NCBI GenBank assembly: GCA_016125255.1 | Contig: WGMD01000007.1 | Span: 1 to 64,000 of the forward strand | Direction: 5' to 3' | Length of the DNA stretch: 64,000 nucleotides | From: Planctomycetota bacterium | GTDB lineage: Bacteria; Planctomycetota; Phycisphaerae; Phycisphaerales; Zrk34 | In this document: positions 42,197 to 52,351 of the stretch, one piece after another | How positions within the stretch are numbered: position 1 is the stretch's first letter | How the letters are laid out: every line of letters starts with the position of its first letter | The notes under the pieces: model-generated | Told to the model about the DNA's origin: nothing | Database searches by the model: none | What the model saw: only the letters and a program-made list of their open reading frames with translations | Translations under genes and position numbers: made by a program

Positions 42197-43201
42197 TTAC
42201 ACCTTCGCCGGGGCGCCGGTGTCGATGCTCTTTTGCTCGGCTTCGAGGATGCGCAGGCCGGTGACGGCGTCGGCGGCGGTGACGAGCGTGGGTTTTTCGC
42301 CTTTGTTGATGCAGTTGATGAAGTACGCCAATTCGGCGGCGTAGCCGTCGCCATCAAGCGTGATGTTCTCCGACTTGCCGGCGTGCGAGAGGATGAGCTG
42401 ATTTTCGCGGCTGATGTCGAAATCGACGGAGGCTTTTTCGAAATTGACGGTGTAGCGCATCGTGAAGGCGAATCCGTCGGCCATGCACCACGAGCCCTCG
42501 GCGCTGACGAGGCGCGGGCCTTTGTCATAGAGATATTGCGTCACGATGTGATCGGTCTTCCCGCTGGTTTTGGAGTATCCGCGGCTGAACACGGCGTCGG
42601 GTTTGCCGAAGAGGTGGAACACGAAGTCGGTGTCGTGAATGTGCAGATCAAGAATGGCTCCGCCGGACAGGTCGCCCTTGCTGAACCAGCCGGGGGGCAT
42701 GGAGGCACAGCGGCGGAAGACCGCGCCGGTCACGACGCCGTAGCGCTTCTCGTCGATGGCTTTTTTGAGCCAGACCCATTGGGGCCAGAAGCGCATGCAC
42801 ATGGCGGGCATGAACATGCCCTTGGACTTGGCGGCGGTGTCGGCGATGCGCTGCGCGGCGCCAGAATCGAGCGCCAGCGGCTTCTCGCAGAGCACATGCT
42901 TGCCCGCCTTGAGCGCGGCGACGGCGAGCTCCTCGTGAAACGGCGTCGGCACGCAGATGTCGACCATGTCGACGTTGGGGCTGGTGATCAGTTCGTGAAA
43001 GTCGGTCGTGCCGGTGATGCCGGTCATGTCGAGTTTTTCCGCGGCGCCGGCGACATTGCTCCACCCGCCGGAGAAATCGCCCTGCGCACGCTTCTCATCC
43101 TTATCCGCGACGGCGACGAGTCTGGCGCCGTCGATCTTCTCGTAGGCGCCGATGTGCATGCGCCCCATGAAGCCGAGTCCGATGATACCGATGCGAACCA
43201 T
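42197..43201 (-). CDS. Gfo/Idh/MocA family oxidoreductase
   Basis: 334 residues with AAGGA upstream of the ATG. The NAD(P)-binding Rossmann start is VRIGIIGLGFMGRMH (2-16), then CEKPLALDSG (about 102-111) with the EKP lysine, and a C-terminal alpha/beta domain with HIHDTDFVFHLFG (about 185-197), whose H-D-x-D pattern corresponds to the GGG/H-x-x-x-H catalytic region of the family. Members oxidise or reduce sugars, inositols and related polyols. It forms a pair with the sugar-isomerase-like gene upstream on the same strand, a frequent pairing in polyol catabolism. Substrate unknown. Confidence 0.9.
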   Translation of the reverse strand: MVRIGIIGLGFMGRMHIGAYEKIDGARLVAVADKDEKRAQGDFSGGWSNVAGAAEKLDMTGITGTTDFHELITSPNVDMVDICVPTPFHEELAVAALKAGKHVLCEKPLALDSGAAQRIADTAAKSKGMFMPAMCMRFWPQWVWLKKAIDEKRYGVVTGAVFRRCASMPPGWFSKGDLSGGAILDLHIHDTDFVFHLFGKPDAVFSRGYSKTSGKTDHIVTQYLYDKGPRLVSAEGSWCMADGFAFTMRYTVNFEKASVDFDISRENQLILSHAGKSENITLDGDGYAAELAYFINCINKGEKPTLVTAADAVTGLRILEAEQKSIDTGAPAKV

Positions 43202-43231
43202 GTGCGATGTCCTTGATCAACCGGATTGTGA

Positions 43232-44059
43232 TTAGAGCCCGAGCACGAACTGCCGCGCGGTGCGAATGTCCTGGACGCGCTGGTCGCCGGCTTCGCGCTC
43301 GATGGCGAGGGTGCCGGTGAACTTGGACGCCAGAAGCGTCGCAAAGAACGCGGGCCAGTCGACTTCGCCCGTGCCGACGACGACTTCGGCGCCCCATGTG
43401 CCGGGCGTTTTGGTGCGCGTCGCGTCCTTGATATGGCACGAGCGGACGAAGGGCATGAGCTTGGCGAGCGCGTCGATGGGATCGCCCTTGTCGTAGAGAA
43501 TCAGGTTGGCGGGGTCGAAGTTGACGCCGACGTTGGGCATGTCGAGCGTCTGAAGGAAGCTCAGAAGCGTCGGCGCTTCCTCCTGTCCCGTTTCGAGGCA
43601 GCAGGTCAGGCCGTGATCCGAAAACAGATCGGCGACTTTGACGAGGCGGGTCGTGAGCTTGTCGTAATTGGGATCGTGCGTCTCGTGCGGGAGGAAGCCG
43701 GCGTGGAAGGTGACATGCTTGAGACCGGCCTTCTGTGCGAGCGGAGCCATGACCTTGAAGTTCTCGAAGGTCTGCGGCCAAGTTTCATCGGGCACGATGC
43801 CGCCGGTGCGCCTGATCGAATCGAGCGTGGAATAATCTTCGCCGACGGATTCGAACATGCCGCTGACGACGGTGACGCCGGCATCGTCGAGCTTCTTGAA
43901 GCCGTCGGCCCATTCGCCGCCGCGGCGGATGGGATCGATGGCGAGCTGCGTGCGGGTCAGGCCGATCGTCTTGAGCTTCTGTGCGAGTTCGCCGGGGCTT
44001 TTGGGCTGCAGCGACCAACTGCACACCGCCAGGCGATCGGAGATATTGGCCATGGACAT
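43232..44059 (-). CDS. Sugar phosphate isomerase/epimerase (xylose isomerase-like TIM barrel)
   Basis: 275 residues; a second ATG two codons in is possible. The AP_endonuc_2 fold is indicated by CSWSLQP near the N-terminus, HVTFHAGFLPHE (about 115-126), CLETGQEEAPTLL (about 153-165), GVNFDPANLIL (about 177-187), SCHIKDA (about 207-213) and a final EREAGDQ. Glu, Asp, His and Glu residues in these strands form the metal site. It ends 30 bases before the Gfo/Idh gene and probably acts in the same carbohydrate pathway. Confidence 0.88.
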   Translation of the reverse strand: MSMANISDRLAVCSWSLQPKSPGELAQKLKTIGLTRTQLAIDPIRRGGEWADGFKKLDDAGVTVVSGMFESVGEDYSTLDSIRRTGGIVPDETWPQTFENFKVMAPLAQKAGLKHVTFHAGFLPHETHDPNYDKLTTRLVKVADLFSDHGLTCCLETGQEEAPTLLSFLQTLDMPNVGVNFDPANLILYDKGDPIDALAKLMPFVRSCHIKDATRTKTPGTWGAEVVVGTGEVDWPAFFATLLASKFTGTLAIEREAGDQRVQDIRTARQFVLGL

Positions 44060-44182
44060 GCGACGATTCCAGAAGGTGCGGCGGGTCCGCCATTATGCCC
44101 GAATCACGCCAAAGTGTCCACCGCGATAGCCCCCGCCGACCCGATCCGCTAAACTATTCGACTCGCTGCAAAGGAGTCAGCC

Positions 44183-45865
44183 ATGAGCCAATCGTTGAAT
44201 CAGCACAGCCAGATGACCACCGCCGGCATGAGCCGCGCCCCCCAGCGTGCGATGCTCCGGGCCGTCGGTTTCAAGGACGATGACTTTTCCCGCCCGATCG
44301 TCGGCGTGGCGAATCTCCAGTCTGACATCACGCCCTGTAACGTCCATCTCGATCGCCTTGTGCACGAAGCATGCAACGGCATCTACGCCGGCGGATGTCT
44401 GCCGCAGCGCTTCGGCGCTCCGACGGCGTCGGACGGAATCATGATGGGCCATCAGGGCATGCGCTACTCGCTCGTGTCGCGCGAAGTCATCGCCGACTCG
44501 ATCGAAGTCGTCTCCGGCGGGATGAACCACGACGCCGTGATGACCATTGGCGGATGCGACAAGAATATGCCCGGCTGCGTGATGGGCATGGTCCGGCTCA
44601 ACGTGCCCGGCATCTTCATCTACGGCGGATCGATCATGCCCGGCGTCGGCCCGCATGGCAAGGACGTCGATATCGTCAGCATCTTCGAAGCCGTCGGTCA
44701 GTACCAGGCCGGCAAAATCGACGAGAAGGAAGTCCACGCGGTCGAGTGCTCGAGCTGCCCCGGCGCCGGTTCGTGCGGCGGGATGTACACGGCCAACACC
44801 ATGAGCAGCGCGATCGAAGCGATGGGCCTTTCGCTGCCGTACAGCGCCTCCAATCCCGCCGTAACCGCGGCGAAGGATCGCGAATGTTTCGCCGCCGGGC
44901 GAGCGCTGTGCAAGATGATCGAAAAAGGCATCACCGCCAAGTCGCTCGTCACGAAAGAGTCGCTCGAAAACGCGGTGACGCTCGTCATCGCGCTGGGCGG
45001 CTCGACCAATGCGGTGCTGCACCTGATGGCGATTGCGAATGAAGCGGGAGTGAAGTTCACGCTCGCCGACTTCGACCGGCTCGGCGAGACGGTGCCGCAC
45101 ATTGCGGACCTCAAACCCGGCGGGCGATTCGTGATGTACGACCTGCACCGCGTCGGCGGGACGCCGGCCGTGCTGCGGGCGCTCTTGGACAAAGGGCTGC
45201 TGCATGGCGATTGCATGACGGTGACGGGCAAGACGCTGGCGGAGAATCTGGCGGATGTGCCCAGCGTGTTCGCCCGGCAGCAGGTGGTGGTCAAGCCGTT
45301 TGAGAATCCGATGAGCAGGAAAGGTCACCTCGCGATCCTGCACGGTAACCTCGCCCCCGAAGGCGCGGTCGCCAAGCTCGCCGGTCTCAAGACGCACAAA
45401 ATCACCGGCCCCGCCAAAGTCTACGACTGCGAAGAAGACTGCTTCGCCGCCATTCAGAAACGCGAGATCAAGAAGGGCGACGTCGTGGTCATCCGCGGCG
45501 AAGGCCCCGTCGGCGGACCGGGCATGCGCGAGATGCTCGCCGTCACCGCCGCGCTCGTGGGTCAGGGACTCGGCGAAGACATCGGCCTCGTCACCGACGG
45601 TCGCTTCTCCGGCGGGACCCACGGACTCGTCGTCGGACATGTCGCGCCTGAAGCATGGGTCGGCGGCCCGATCGCGCTGATTCAGAACGGCGACTCGATC
45701 ACCATCGACGGCGACGCCAAATCGCTGACCGTTCACGTCGATGATGCGGAGCTGGCCAAACGTCGAGCCGCGTGGAAGAAACCCGAAATCCGCGTCGCCC
45801 GAGGCGTGCTCAAAAAGTACGCCCTCACCGTCCGCTCCGCCAGCGACGGCGCGGTGACAAGCTGA
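44183..45865 (+). CDS. ilvD: Dihydroxy-acid dehydratase
   Basis: 560 residues, with AAAGGAG ahead of the ATG. It dehydrates 2,3-dihydroxy-isovalerate and 2,3-dihydroxy-3-methylvalerate in branched-chain amino acid synthesis. Cluster cysteines are C52 (DITPCNVHL), C125 ([10 protein letters not shown]) and the CPGAGSCGG segment (about 195-203); the latter two blocks are the family signatures. The final [12 protein letters not shown] motif (about 471-482) is intact. Length and motifs are standard. It appears monocistronic here; no other ilv or leu gene is adjacent. Confidence 0.97.
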   Translation: MSQSLNQHSQMTTAGMSRAPQRAMLRAVGFKDDDFSRPIVGVANLQSDITPCNVHLDRLVHEACNGIYAGGCLPQRFGAPTASDGIMMGHQGMRYSLVSREVIADSIEVVSGGMNHDAVMTIGGCDKNMPGCVMGMVRLNVPGIFIYGGSIMPGVGPHGKDVDIVSIFEAVGQYQAGKIDEKEVHAVECSSCPGAGSCGGMYTANTMSSAIEAMGLSLPYSASNPAVTAAKDRECFAAGRALCKMIEKGITAKSLVTKESLENAVTLVIALGGSTNAVLHLMAIANEAGVKFTLADFDRLGETVPHIADLKPGGRFVMYDLHRVGGTPAVLRALLDKGLLHGDCMTVTGKTLAENLADVPSVFARQQVVVKPFENPMSRKGHLAILHGNLAPEGAVAKLAGLKTHKITGPAKVYDCEEDCFAAIQKREIKKGDVVVIRGEGPVGGPGMREMLAVTAALVGQGLGEDIGLVTDGRFSGGTHGLVVGHVAPEAWVGGPIALIQNGDSITIDGDAKSLTVHVDDAELAKRRAAWKKPEIRVARGVLKKYALTVRSASDGAVTS

Positions 45866-45885
45866 AACGACGTGGCTCGTCGTCC

Positions 45886-45936
45886 GGTTTCTGGTTTCTA
45901 GTTTCTGGTTTCGAGCTATCGAGTACGAGCACGAAC
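45886..45936. repeat. Dispersed GTTTCTGGTTTC repeat, copy A
   Basis: Iterated seven-base words (GGTTTCT/AGTTTCT/GGTTTCG) followed by TACGAGCACGAACGA. The same two blocks recur at 50662-50750. It begins 20 bases after ilvD and ends about 36 bases before the next start codon. Confidence 0.7.
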
Positions 45937-45972
45937 GACGGGCGCTACAATCAGCATGGAGGCCCCATCGCC

Positions 45973-46272
45973 ATGCCCCGATACCTTTTCAAGATCGAAG
46001 AGGTCGTCACCCGGCGGGGTCGGCCCACCGTGCTCATCACGAATCGATGCGTCAAGGATCTGCCGATGAAGCTGCATGTCGGCGACGCCATCGAACTGCG
46101 CCCGCCGCATGGCGAGCCCATCACCTCCCGCATCGGCGGCATCGAATTGACCTCTCCGTACAACGCCGCGGATCCCTACGCGTTTTTTCTGCCGCGTAAT
46201 GTCGACGTGAGCGACATCCAGACCGGCTGCGAAGTTTTCCTGCTCGGCACCGACACGAGCGACGCATCGTAA
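45973..46272 (+). CDS. Small beta-barrel protein resembling EF-Tu domain 2
   Basis: 99 residues. The ATG is preferred over longer readings, which would translate the upstream repeat. The pattern YLFKIEEVVTRRGRPTVLIT...LHVGDAIELRPP...SRIGGIEL...AFFLPRNVDVSDIQTGCEVFL follows the strand order of the second domain of elongation factor Tu, without any GTPase domain. Such stand-alone domains are uncharacterised. Nothing in the neighbourhood suggests a specific role. Confidence 0.55.
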   Translation: MPRYLFKIEEVVTRRGRPTVLITNRCVKDLPMKLHVGDAIELRPPHGEPITSRIGGIELTSPYNAADPYAFFLPRNVDVSDIQTGCEVFLLGTDTSDAS

Positions 46273-46411
46273 TCGCCGGTCCGAGGAAAATCGAAAATTA
46301 CTCGGAAACCACGTAATATCCGCAGCGTCTAACCAATTGTCGCATTCGCGCGCCGTTCCGCCGCCGCCTCGGTAAAATGGGCGCGGAGGCCAGCGCGATT
46401 CGAGGTGACCG

Positions 46412-47704
46412 GTGATCCGCTTCGTCTGCACACAATGTCATCGCAAGATCGGCGTGCCCGATGAGGACGCCGGGCGGCGATGCAAATGTCCCGATTGCGG
46501 GACGGTGCTGAAGATTCCGCGTGCGCCGCAGCCGGGGCCGAAGCCGATGCATCTCATGGCCGACCTCGCCGCACTCGATGACGGGCCCCCGACGCCGATG
46601 CGCGAATTGCCCGGAGCGTTGCCATCATTGCCGACGTCGCACGGGCGCACCAGCGCCCGCGTGAGCGCGACAGGCGACGCCGAATCGTTCGACATGCCCG
46701 CACTCAAGTGGAGCGTGCTGGGCGGTATGACGGTCATCGCCGCGATGACGCTTCTCTTGGGCAATCTCGTCACGGGGCTGTTCTTCCTTTTCGTCCTGCT
46801 GGCGATGATCAATGGCTACTGGTTCGGCGCGAGCAAAGTCGCCGCGGTGTTCGGCGGACTGATCGCCGCCGCGCTTCTCGCCGCGCCGCTCGGGCGCGCC
46901 TTCGAAGGTCTGACCGCGTCGATCCTCGGCACGACCGGCATGACCAATCGCATGATCAGCATCGCACTCTTCGCCGTCGTCATCGTGATCGGCGCCACCG
47001 CGCTGCTTCAGATGGGCATTGGGCAGTGGATGAAGCGCAAGCCGCACTGGCGTCCGTTCGACCGGCCGCTCGGGGCGTGTCTGGGCATTTTCGAGGGCAC
47101 TTTGCTGGGGTTTCTGATCATCTGGTCGATTCTGTCGCTGGAGCCCATCGCCGCCGCGGGCGCCGCCGCCGCACAGGAGCCCGACGCCGCGCCGAACCCC
47201 GCCGCCCAAGCGGTCGTCGCCATCGCGCACTCCGCACATGAAAGTGCGGTCGGGCAGATCGCCAGCGCGGTCAATCCGATGCGCGACATCCGCGTGTTCT
47301 CGCTCTTTGAAAAAGTGCTCATCGTGCTCAACAACCCGGCCGCGCGCGACGCCTTCGCCAATCACCCCGCCGTCGCCGCCATCCAGGAACGCCCGACCGT
47401 TCAAAAAGCCATGGAGATGCTCAAGGCCGATCCCGACCTGATGGCGATCATCGAATCCAAGGACGGCATCACCGGCGAGGGACTTCGCAAGATTCTCGAC
47501 AGCGACACCGTCCTGCACATCGTCGACCGGACCGCCATCGTCGCCGAGATCAGCCCGATGATCGACCAGATTCAGCAGGCCGTCGACGATGCCTTCGCCC
47601 TCGCTCAGCAACACCGTGCCGACGACCCCAAGCTGCTGCCCGGTGAGCCGACTTTCTTCGGCGATTCCAAAACCCCGACGCCGCCGACGAATGCCGATCA
47701 GTAA
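46412..47704 (+). CDS. CvpA-like membrane protein with N-terminal zinc ribbon
   Basis: 430 residues, GTG start with GAGGTGA upstream. The first 40 residues contain CTQCHRKIGVPDEDAGRRCKCPDC, a four-cysteine zinc ribbon (C6, C9, C25, C28 or nearby) common in planctomycete membrane proteins. A linker of about 60 residues precedes four hydrophobic segments (about 101-165 and 182-245) of the CvpA type. The last 180 residues are soluble and helical. CvpA relatives affect envelope functions and colicin V production, but this version is not characterised. Its last codons overlap those of the convergent cydB by 7 bases. Confidence 0.7.
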   Translation: MIRFVCTQCHRKIGVPDEDAGRRCKCPDCGTVLKIPRAPQPGPKPMHLMADLAALDDGPPTPMRELPGALPSLPTSHGRTSARVSATGDAESFDMPALKWSVLGGMTVIAAMTLLLGNLVTGLFFLFVLLAMINGYWFGASKVAAVFGGLIAAALLAAPLGRAFEGLTASILGTTGMTNRMISIALFAVVIVIGATALLQMGIGQWMKRKPHWRPFDRPLGACLGIFEGTLLGFLIIWSILSLEPIAAAGAAAAQEPDAAPNPAAQAVVAIAHSAHESAVGQIASAVNPMRDIRVFSLFEKVLIVLNNPAARDAFANHPAVAAIQERPTVQKAMEMLKADPDLMAIIESKDGITGEGLRKILDSDTVLHIVDRTAIVAEISPMIDQIQQAVDDAFALAQQHRADDPKLLPGEPTFFGDSKTPTPPTNADQ

Positions 47705-48714
47705 CTGTGCTCGTCCACCCTGACTTTCCCTCGGAATGTCCAGTAGATCACGAACGTGTACGTCGCCACGAACGGCAGACCGATGCCCGCGATGATCAAC
47801 ATGATCGAGAGCGTCTTGTGACTCGATGCGGCGTTGTAGATCGTCAGACTGTTGCCCGGCTCCGGATACGACCGCACCAGATTCGGAAACAGCGCCAAGG
47901 CGAACAGGCACACCAGCGCCGCGATCGTGATGCATGAACTGACGAACGCCTGTCCGTACCGGTCGTGATACAGCGCCCGGGGGATGTTCGCCACGGCAAC
48001 GACGTTGGCGATGACGATCAGCGCCGCCCACGGGTACGCATCAAAGTGATCGATCGCCCCGGGCAGACGGGCGAGCGTGTACATCGTGGTCAGCATGTAG
48101 AGCACGAGGAAGACGCCCCACGTGTGCCACATCCACTCGCGCATCTTCTTCTGAAGTTCGCCCTCCGTCTTGAGGCACAAATAGATCGAGCCGTGCATGG
48201 CGAACATCGACACGGCGAGCAGGCCCACGAGCAGCGGATACGCGCCGAGCAGATCGACGAAACCGCCGGTGTAGACGCCGCGCTCGTCGAGCGGGAGGCC
48301 GAGCATGACGTTGCCCACCGCGACGCCGAAGAGCAGCGTGGCGAGCAGACTCGACCCGCAGAACGCCCAGTCCCACAAGCCGCGCCATGCCGGCGAATGC
48401 ACCTTCGATCGGAACTCCAGCGACACGGCTCGGAAGATCAGCGCCGCGAGCAGCAACATGAAAGCCAGGTAATACCCCGAGAATATCGTGGCATACGCCT
48501 CGGGAAACGCGGCGAAGAGCGCGCCGCCGAACGTGACGAGCCAGACTTCGTTGCCGTCCCAGATCGGACCGATCGAATTGATGAAGACGCGCCGCTCCGC
48601 ATCGGTGCGGGCCAGCGGGTGCAACATGCCGACGCCCAGATCGAAGCCGTCGAGAATGGCGTAACCGCTCAGCAGTACGCCCAGCAGGATGAACCAGATC
48701 ACGTTCAGGTCCAT
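47698..48714 (-). CDS. cydB: Cytochrome bd ubiquinol oxidase subunit II
   Basis: 338 residues from MDLNVIWF; a longer reading with nine extra residues would overlap cydA. It shows the family opening YAILDGFDLGVGMLHP (about 18-33), then GPIWDGNEVWLVTFGGALFAAFPEAYA (about 49-75) and eight to nine helices. Subunit II supports the haem-bearing subunit I. The gene starts one base after the cydA stop, so the two form an operon. No cydX or cydDC gene is visible. Confidence 0.95.
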   Translation of the reverse strand: MDLNVIWFILLGVLLSGYAILDGFDLGVGMLHPLARTDAERRVFINSIGPIWDGNEVWLVTFGGALFAAFPEAYATIFSGYYLAFMLLLAALIFRAVSLEFRSKVHSPAWRGLWDWAFCGSSLLATLLFGVAVGNVMLGLPLDERGVYTGGFVDLLGAYPLLVGLLAVSMFAMHGSIYLCLKTEGELQKKMREWMWHTWGVFLVLYMLTTMYTLARLPGAIDHFDAYPWAALIVIANVVAVANIPRALYHDRYGQAFVSSCITIAALVCLFALALFPNLVRSYPEPGNSLTIYNAASSHKTLSIMLIIAGIGLPFVATYTFVIYWTFRGKVRVDEHSY

Positions 48715-48715
48715 G

Positions 48716-50260
48716 TCAGCGGCCCTCCGCGTCGGCGTCATGCGCCTCGGTCAGCGAGGCGCCATGCGAAGCCAGCGCCGCCGCCGCATCGAGGAGACTT
48801 TCAGTTACGTGTGGTTCCAGTTCCGGGGGTGGACCGTGTTGGATTTTGTGATTGAGGACGTACAGCCAGACCGCGCCGAGCAGCCCGTAAATCAGTCCGA
48901 ACATGACAATCGACGCGAGCACTTCTTCACCCTTGATCGATCGGCTCACCGCGTCGCGTGTGCGCAGTCCCTGCATCGGGTCGTAGGCGACATGCCCCTC
49001 CGCATCGAGCAGCAACTGTCCGCTCGCATCGCGCGGCACCGGCGGATGCACGATCCACGGCTGCCGCCCCACTTCCGCCGCCACCCAACCCAACTCGTTC
49101 GCCGCCACCGCGCCGAGCACTGCGAAGACGAAGACCCACATGAGCCAGCGATGGTCAAAGAGCGTGCCGCGCCAGCGCAGAAACGTAGCCAGCAGCGTCA
49201 GGCCGACGAACCCCGTGCCCAGCGCGACCATGAGGTGATAGCTCAAAAAGCTCACGCCGACCGGTGGGCGATCATCGGGTTTGAACCGATCGAGTCCGTC
49301 GATGGGCGAGTGAAAATCGCCATGCACCAGAAAGCTCAACCCGCCGGGAATCGCCACGCCTGCGTGAACATCCTGCGACGCCTCATCGGGAATGCCGAAC
49401 AGGTGCAGATCGCCCGGGCCGGTCTTGAAATGCCCTTCAAAAGCCGCGAGTTTCGCCGGTTGCTGCTCGGCGACCATGTCGGCGTTGAAGTGCCCCGAAA
49501 TCGGCGCGGCCAGCGAAAAGATCGTCCCGAAAAGCAGCGCGCCGTTGAACGAGCGCCGGGCGAATTCCGTGTGCCGACCGCGCAGGATGTACCACGCACT
49601 GATGCTCATCACGAAGAACGCCCCCATGATGAAACAGCCGATGAGCACATGCGTCAGTCGATTGAGCGTCGACGGATTGAACACCACCGCCCAGAAGTCC
49701 ACGACCTCCGCTCGCATCACCGGCATGCCGCCGACGATCCACGCCTTCCCGTCGCGCATCATCTCGACCACATGATGCCCCGCCGGCGTCTGCTGCCAGC
49801 TATTGGCCACCACGATCCACACCGATGAAAACACGCTGCCCAGCGCCACCATCAGCGCCGCAAAGAAATGCATCCGCGGCCCGACCCGGTCCCATCCGAA
49901 TACCAGCACCGCTAAAAATCCGCTCTCCAGAAAGAACGCGAAGATGCCCTCCGCCGCCAACGCCGACCCGAACACGTCGCCCACGAAGCGCGAGTACACC
50001 GCCCAGTTCGTGCCGAATTCGAACTCCATCACGATGCCCGTCGCCACGCCGATGGCGAAATTCAGCGCGAAGATCTGCGTCCAGAATTTCGCCGCCGCGT
50101 GATAGACCGGGTCGCGCGTCCTGAGGTATCGTCCTTCGAGGTACACGAGCACGACGCCCATGCCGATCGTCAGCGGGGGAAACAGATAATGGAACATGAT
50201 CGTCAGCGCGAACTGGAGCCGCGAAAGCCAGACGACGTCGAACTGGGCAAGCGTGAACAT
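48716..50260 (-). CDS. cydA: Cytochrome bd ubiquinol oxidase subunit I
   Basis: 514 residues from the ATG; GGGAAG lies upstream and a GTG two codons earlier is less likely. The haem b595/d ligand corresponds to H24 in [28 protein letters not shown] (about 79-89) holds the conserved glutamates, and [15 protein letters not shown] includes part of the next helix. The quinol-binding Q-loop (about 245-330) is of the short type. High-affinity oxygen reduction supports growth at low oxygen and resists sulphide, nitric oxide and cyanide. Confidence 0.96.
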   Translation of the reverse strand: MFTLAQFDVVWLSRLQFALTIMFHYLFPPLTIGMGVVLVYLEGRYLRTRDPVYHAAAKFWTQIFALNFAIGVATGIVMEFEFGTNWAVYSRFVGDVFGSALAAEGIFAFFLESGFLAVLVFGWDRVGPRMHFFAALMVALGSVFSSVWIVVANSWQQTPAGHHVVEMMRDGKAWIVGGMPVMRAEVVDFWAVVFNPSTLNRLTHVLIGCFIMGAFFVMSISAWYILRGRHTEFARRSFNGALLFGTIFSLAAPISGHFNADMVAEQQPAKLAAFEGHFKTGPGDLHLFGIPDEASQDVHAGVAIPGGLSFLVHGDFHSPIDGLDRFKPDDRPPVGVSFLSYHLMVALGTGFVGLTLLATFLRWRGTLFDHRWLMWVFVFAVLGAVAANELGWVAAEVGRQPWIVHPPVPRDASGQLLLDAEGHVAYDPMQGLRTRDAVSRSIKGEEVLASIVMFGLIYGLLGAVWLYVLNHKIQHGPPPELEPHVTESLLDAAAALASHGASLTEAHDADAEGR

Positions 50261-50287
50261 CGGCACTTCCCGCTGCGATCCAGTGAG

Positions 50288-50659
50288 CTACACCTTCGTC
50301 TTGTCGCGCCGATCCCAGCGCCAATCGACATCGGGGTCCTTGCTGAACTTCCCCGCCGCCTGCCAAAGACAATCGCGACAGATGATCGCATGATCATTCA
50401 GTCCTGCGCTGGGCGTCGGCGAAGGGTGAAACCAGCGCGGACGATCGACCGGCAGATCGTCCTGAATGCACATCGTGCACCGATACGGCCCCGACGGGGT
50501 CGACAAGCTCGGCAACGCCAGCTTGACGCACGACAGACAGATCACCGAACCGTGATGACCTTCCACCATCGGATTGACATTCGCATCCGCGTACGGATCC
50601 CAGTCCGTGCCGCAGAAGTCGCAGGAGATGATGATGCCGCCTTGTTCGGATCGCTGCAT
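50288..50659 (-). CDS. Small protein with paired CxxC zinc-binding motifs
   Basis: 123 residues; the ATG after the repeat region is chosen, since an upstream start would translate repeat sequence. Cysteine pairs are CDFC (13-16), CLSC (about 43-46), CTMC (about 61-64) and CRDC (about 94-97), suggesting two zinc ribbons resembling ClpX-type C4 fingers. The family is not recognised. It lies 27 bases upstream of cydA on the same strand, so co-transcription with the oxidase genes is possible. Confidence 0.65.
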   Translation of the reverse strand: MQRSEQGGIIISCDFCGTDWDPYADANVNPMVEGHHGSVICLSCVKLALPSLSTPSGPYRCTMCIQDDLPVDRPRWFHPSPTPSAGLNDHAIICRDCLWQAAGKFSKDPDVDWRWDRRDKTKV

Positions 50660-50661
50660 GG

Positions 50662-50750
50662 GGTTTCTGGTTTCGAGTTTCTGGTTTCTAGTTGCGGGTT
50701 TCGAGTTTCTGTTTCGATTACGATATACGAGAACGATCACGAGCACGAAC
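50662..50750. repeat. Dispersed GTTTCTGGTTTC repeat, copy B
   Basis: Iterated GGTTTCT/AGTTTCT/GGTTTCG words (50662-50716) followed by ATTACGATATACGAGAACG and CACGAGCACGAAC. It shares both blocks with 45886-45936. It occupies the whole divergent gap between the zinc-motif gene and lpxB. Confidence 0.7.
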
Positions 50751-50752
50751 TG

Positions 50753-51940
50753 ATGGGCGACGACCTTCCCTGCATCTTATTCACGGCCTTTGAGCCCAGC
50801 GGCGATGAGCATGCCGCGCCGGTCATAACGGCGCTGCGGCTGCTCAAACCGGAGGTGCCGATTTACGCGCTGGGCGGGCCGAAGATGGCCGAAGCCGGGG
50901 CGACGCTGATCGAATCGACGGTGGACCGCGCGGCGATGGGGGCGGGCGTGATCACCAAGGCATGGGAGCATCGGGCGCGGCTCAAGCGGCTCGCGGCCTG
51001 GCTCGCGGCGCATCCGGTGGCGATCCATGTGCCGACGGATTCGCCGGCCGCGAACTGGGCGATCTGCAAGATGGTCAAGCGCCAATGGGGTTCATCGGGT
51101 GCGAAGGTGATGCACCTGGTCGCGCCGCAGGTATGGGCATGGGCTTCGTGGCGCGTGAGCCGGTTGCAGAAGTGGTCGGACGGCGTGCTGTGCATTCTGC
51201 CGTTCGAGCCGGCGTGGTTCGAGCCGTATGGCGTCAAGGCGCAGTTCATCGGACATCCGCTTTTCGATCACCCGCTCGATACCGAGATTCACGGTTGGGA
51301 ATCGGTCAGTTACGCCAAGGGTCGGCCGCACATCGCACTCTTGCCCGGCTCGCGCGCGGGGGAAGTCAATGGCAACTGGCCGATCATGCAGCGCGTGTTC
51401 GAGTCGCTGCTGGCCAAGTATGAGGATGCGCATGGCGTCATCGCGGCGGCGGACGAAGCCGGGGCACAGCGCATTCGCGACATGAGCGGAGCGCTTCATC
51501 CGCGGCTGCGCATCGTCGTTAAACAGATGGACGCCGCGCTGGCGTGGGCGGATGTCGTGCTCAGCGTGTCGGGGACGGCGACGCTGCATGTGACGCGCCA
51601 TCTGAAGCCCATGGCGATCCTCTACCGCGTCAATCCCGCAAGCTGGCACGGCGTCGGGCGCTGGCTCATGAACACCGGCACGTTCACCCTGCCGAACCTC
51701 ATCGCCGCCGGCGGCCCGCATCGCGAGCCGGACAAACATATCGTCCGCGAATTCGTGCCCTGGCTGCACGGCCAAAAGAACGTCGAGCCCATCGTCGACG
51801 AACTGGTCTCGCTCATTGACGACGCCAAAAAGCGCGACCGCCAGATCGCCGCGCTCAAACAGGTCGTCACTCAATTCGACGGCCACCACCCCGGCGCCGA
51901 AGCCGCCGAAGCCATCGCGGCGTGCATGCGAAATGCATAA
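50753..51940 (+). CDS. lpxB: Lipid-A-disaccharide synthase
   Basis: 395 residues. Characteristic stretches are AFEPSGDEHAA (10-20, the variant of the usual GExSGD), YALGGPKMAEAG (about 39-50), HLVAPQVWAWASWR (about 119-132), ILPFEPAWF (about 144-152), FIGHPLFD (about 163-170), LLPGSRAGEV (about 196-205), and SVSGTATLHVT (about 270-280). It joins UDP-diacylglucosamine and lipid X in lipid A synthesis, supporting a diderm envelope with lipopolysaccharide. No other lpx gene is nearby. It ends directly against the convergent DUF1634 gene with no gap. Confidence 0.9.
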   Translation: MGDDLPCILFTAFEPSGDEHAAPVITALRLLKPEVPIYALGGPKMAEAGATLIESTVDRAAMGAGVITKAWEHRARLKRLAAWLAAHPVAIHVPTDSPAANWAICKMVKRQWGSSGAKVMHLVAPQVWAWASWRVSRLQKWSDGVLCILPFEPAWFEPYGVKAQFIGHPLFDHPLDTEIHGWESVSYAKGRPHIALLPGSRAGEVNGNWPIMQRVFESLLAKYEDAHGVIAAADEAGAQRIRDMSGALHPRLRIVVKQMDAALAWADVVLSVSGTATLHVTRHLKPMAILYRVNPASWHGVGRWLMNTGTFTLPNLIAAGGPHREPDKHIVREFVPWLHGQKNVEPIVDELVSLIDDAKKRDRQIAALKQVVTQFDGHHPGAEAAEAIAACMRNA

Positions 51941-52351
51941 TTATCCCGCCGTTTTGCCCAGTGCGAACGACAGAAGCAGTACGATCAGGACGAACAGCGC
52001 CATCAGCGCGAACCACTTGTCCCGCCGATTGGCGAAGAGCACGATCGTCGCGACGACACGCATTACCGGCGTGGCGATCAACACGAAAATCCCCAGCACG
52101 ACGATCGCCCGGCCCTGAAAATGCACCAGGTCCGTCGCCACCTGTCCGATCGTCAGAGGGAACTTCGCATCGGTCGACGTCATGCGCTGCGTCTCCGCGG
52201 GGTCGTTGAGAAACGACGGATGTCGGGCGAACATGACGAGGACGCCGATCAGCACGATGATCATCGACGCGACGACGCCGGCGCGTAACAGACGCGAGAG
52301 CACCATTTCGGCGCGCGTGACGGGGGAATCGGGCGTGGTGGTCTCGGTCAT
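51941..52351 (-). CDS. DUF1634 membrane protein
   Basis: 136 residues with three hydrophobic segments (about 23-43, 78-106, 113-133) and the family region SRLLRAGVVASMIIVLIGV near the N-terminus. DUF1634 genes are commonly paired with TauE/SafE exporters, as here, where it overlaps the exporter gene by 4 bases. It is probably an accessory subunit; its function is unknown. Confidence 0.85.
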   Translation of the reverse strand: MTETTTPDSPVTRAEMVLSRLLRAGVVASMIIVLIGVLVMFARHPSFLNDPAETQRMTSTDAKFPLTIGQVATDLVHFQGRAIVVLGIFVLIATPVMRVVATIVLFANRRDKWFALMALFVLIVLLLSFALGKTAG

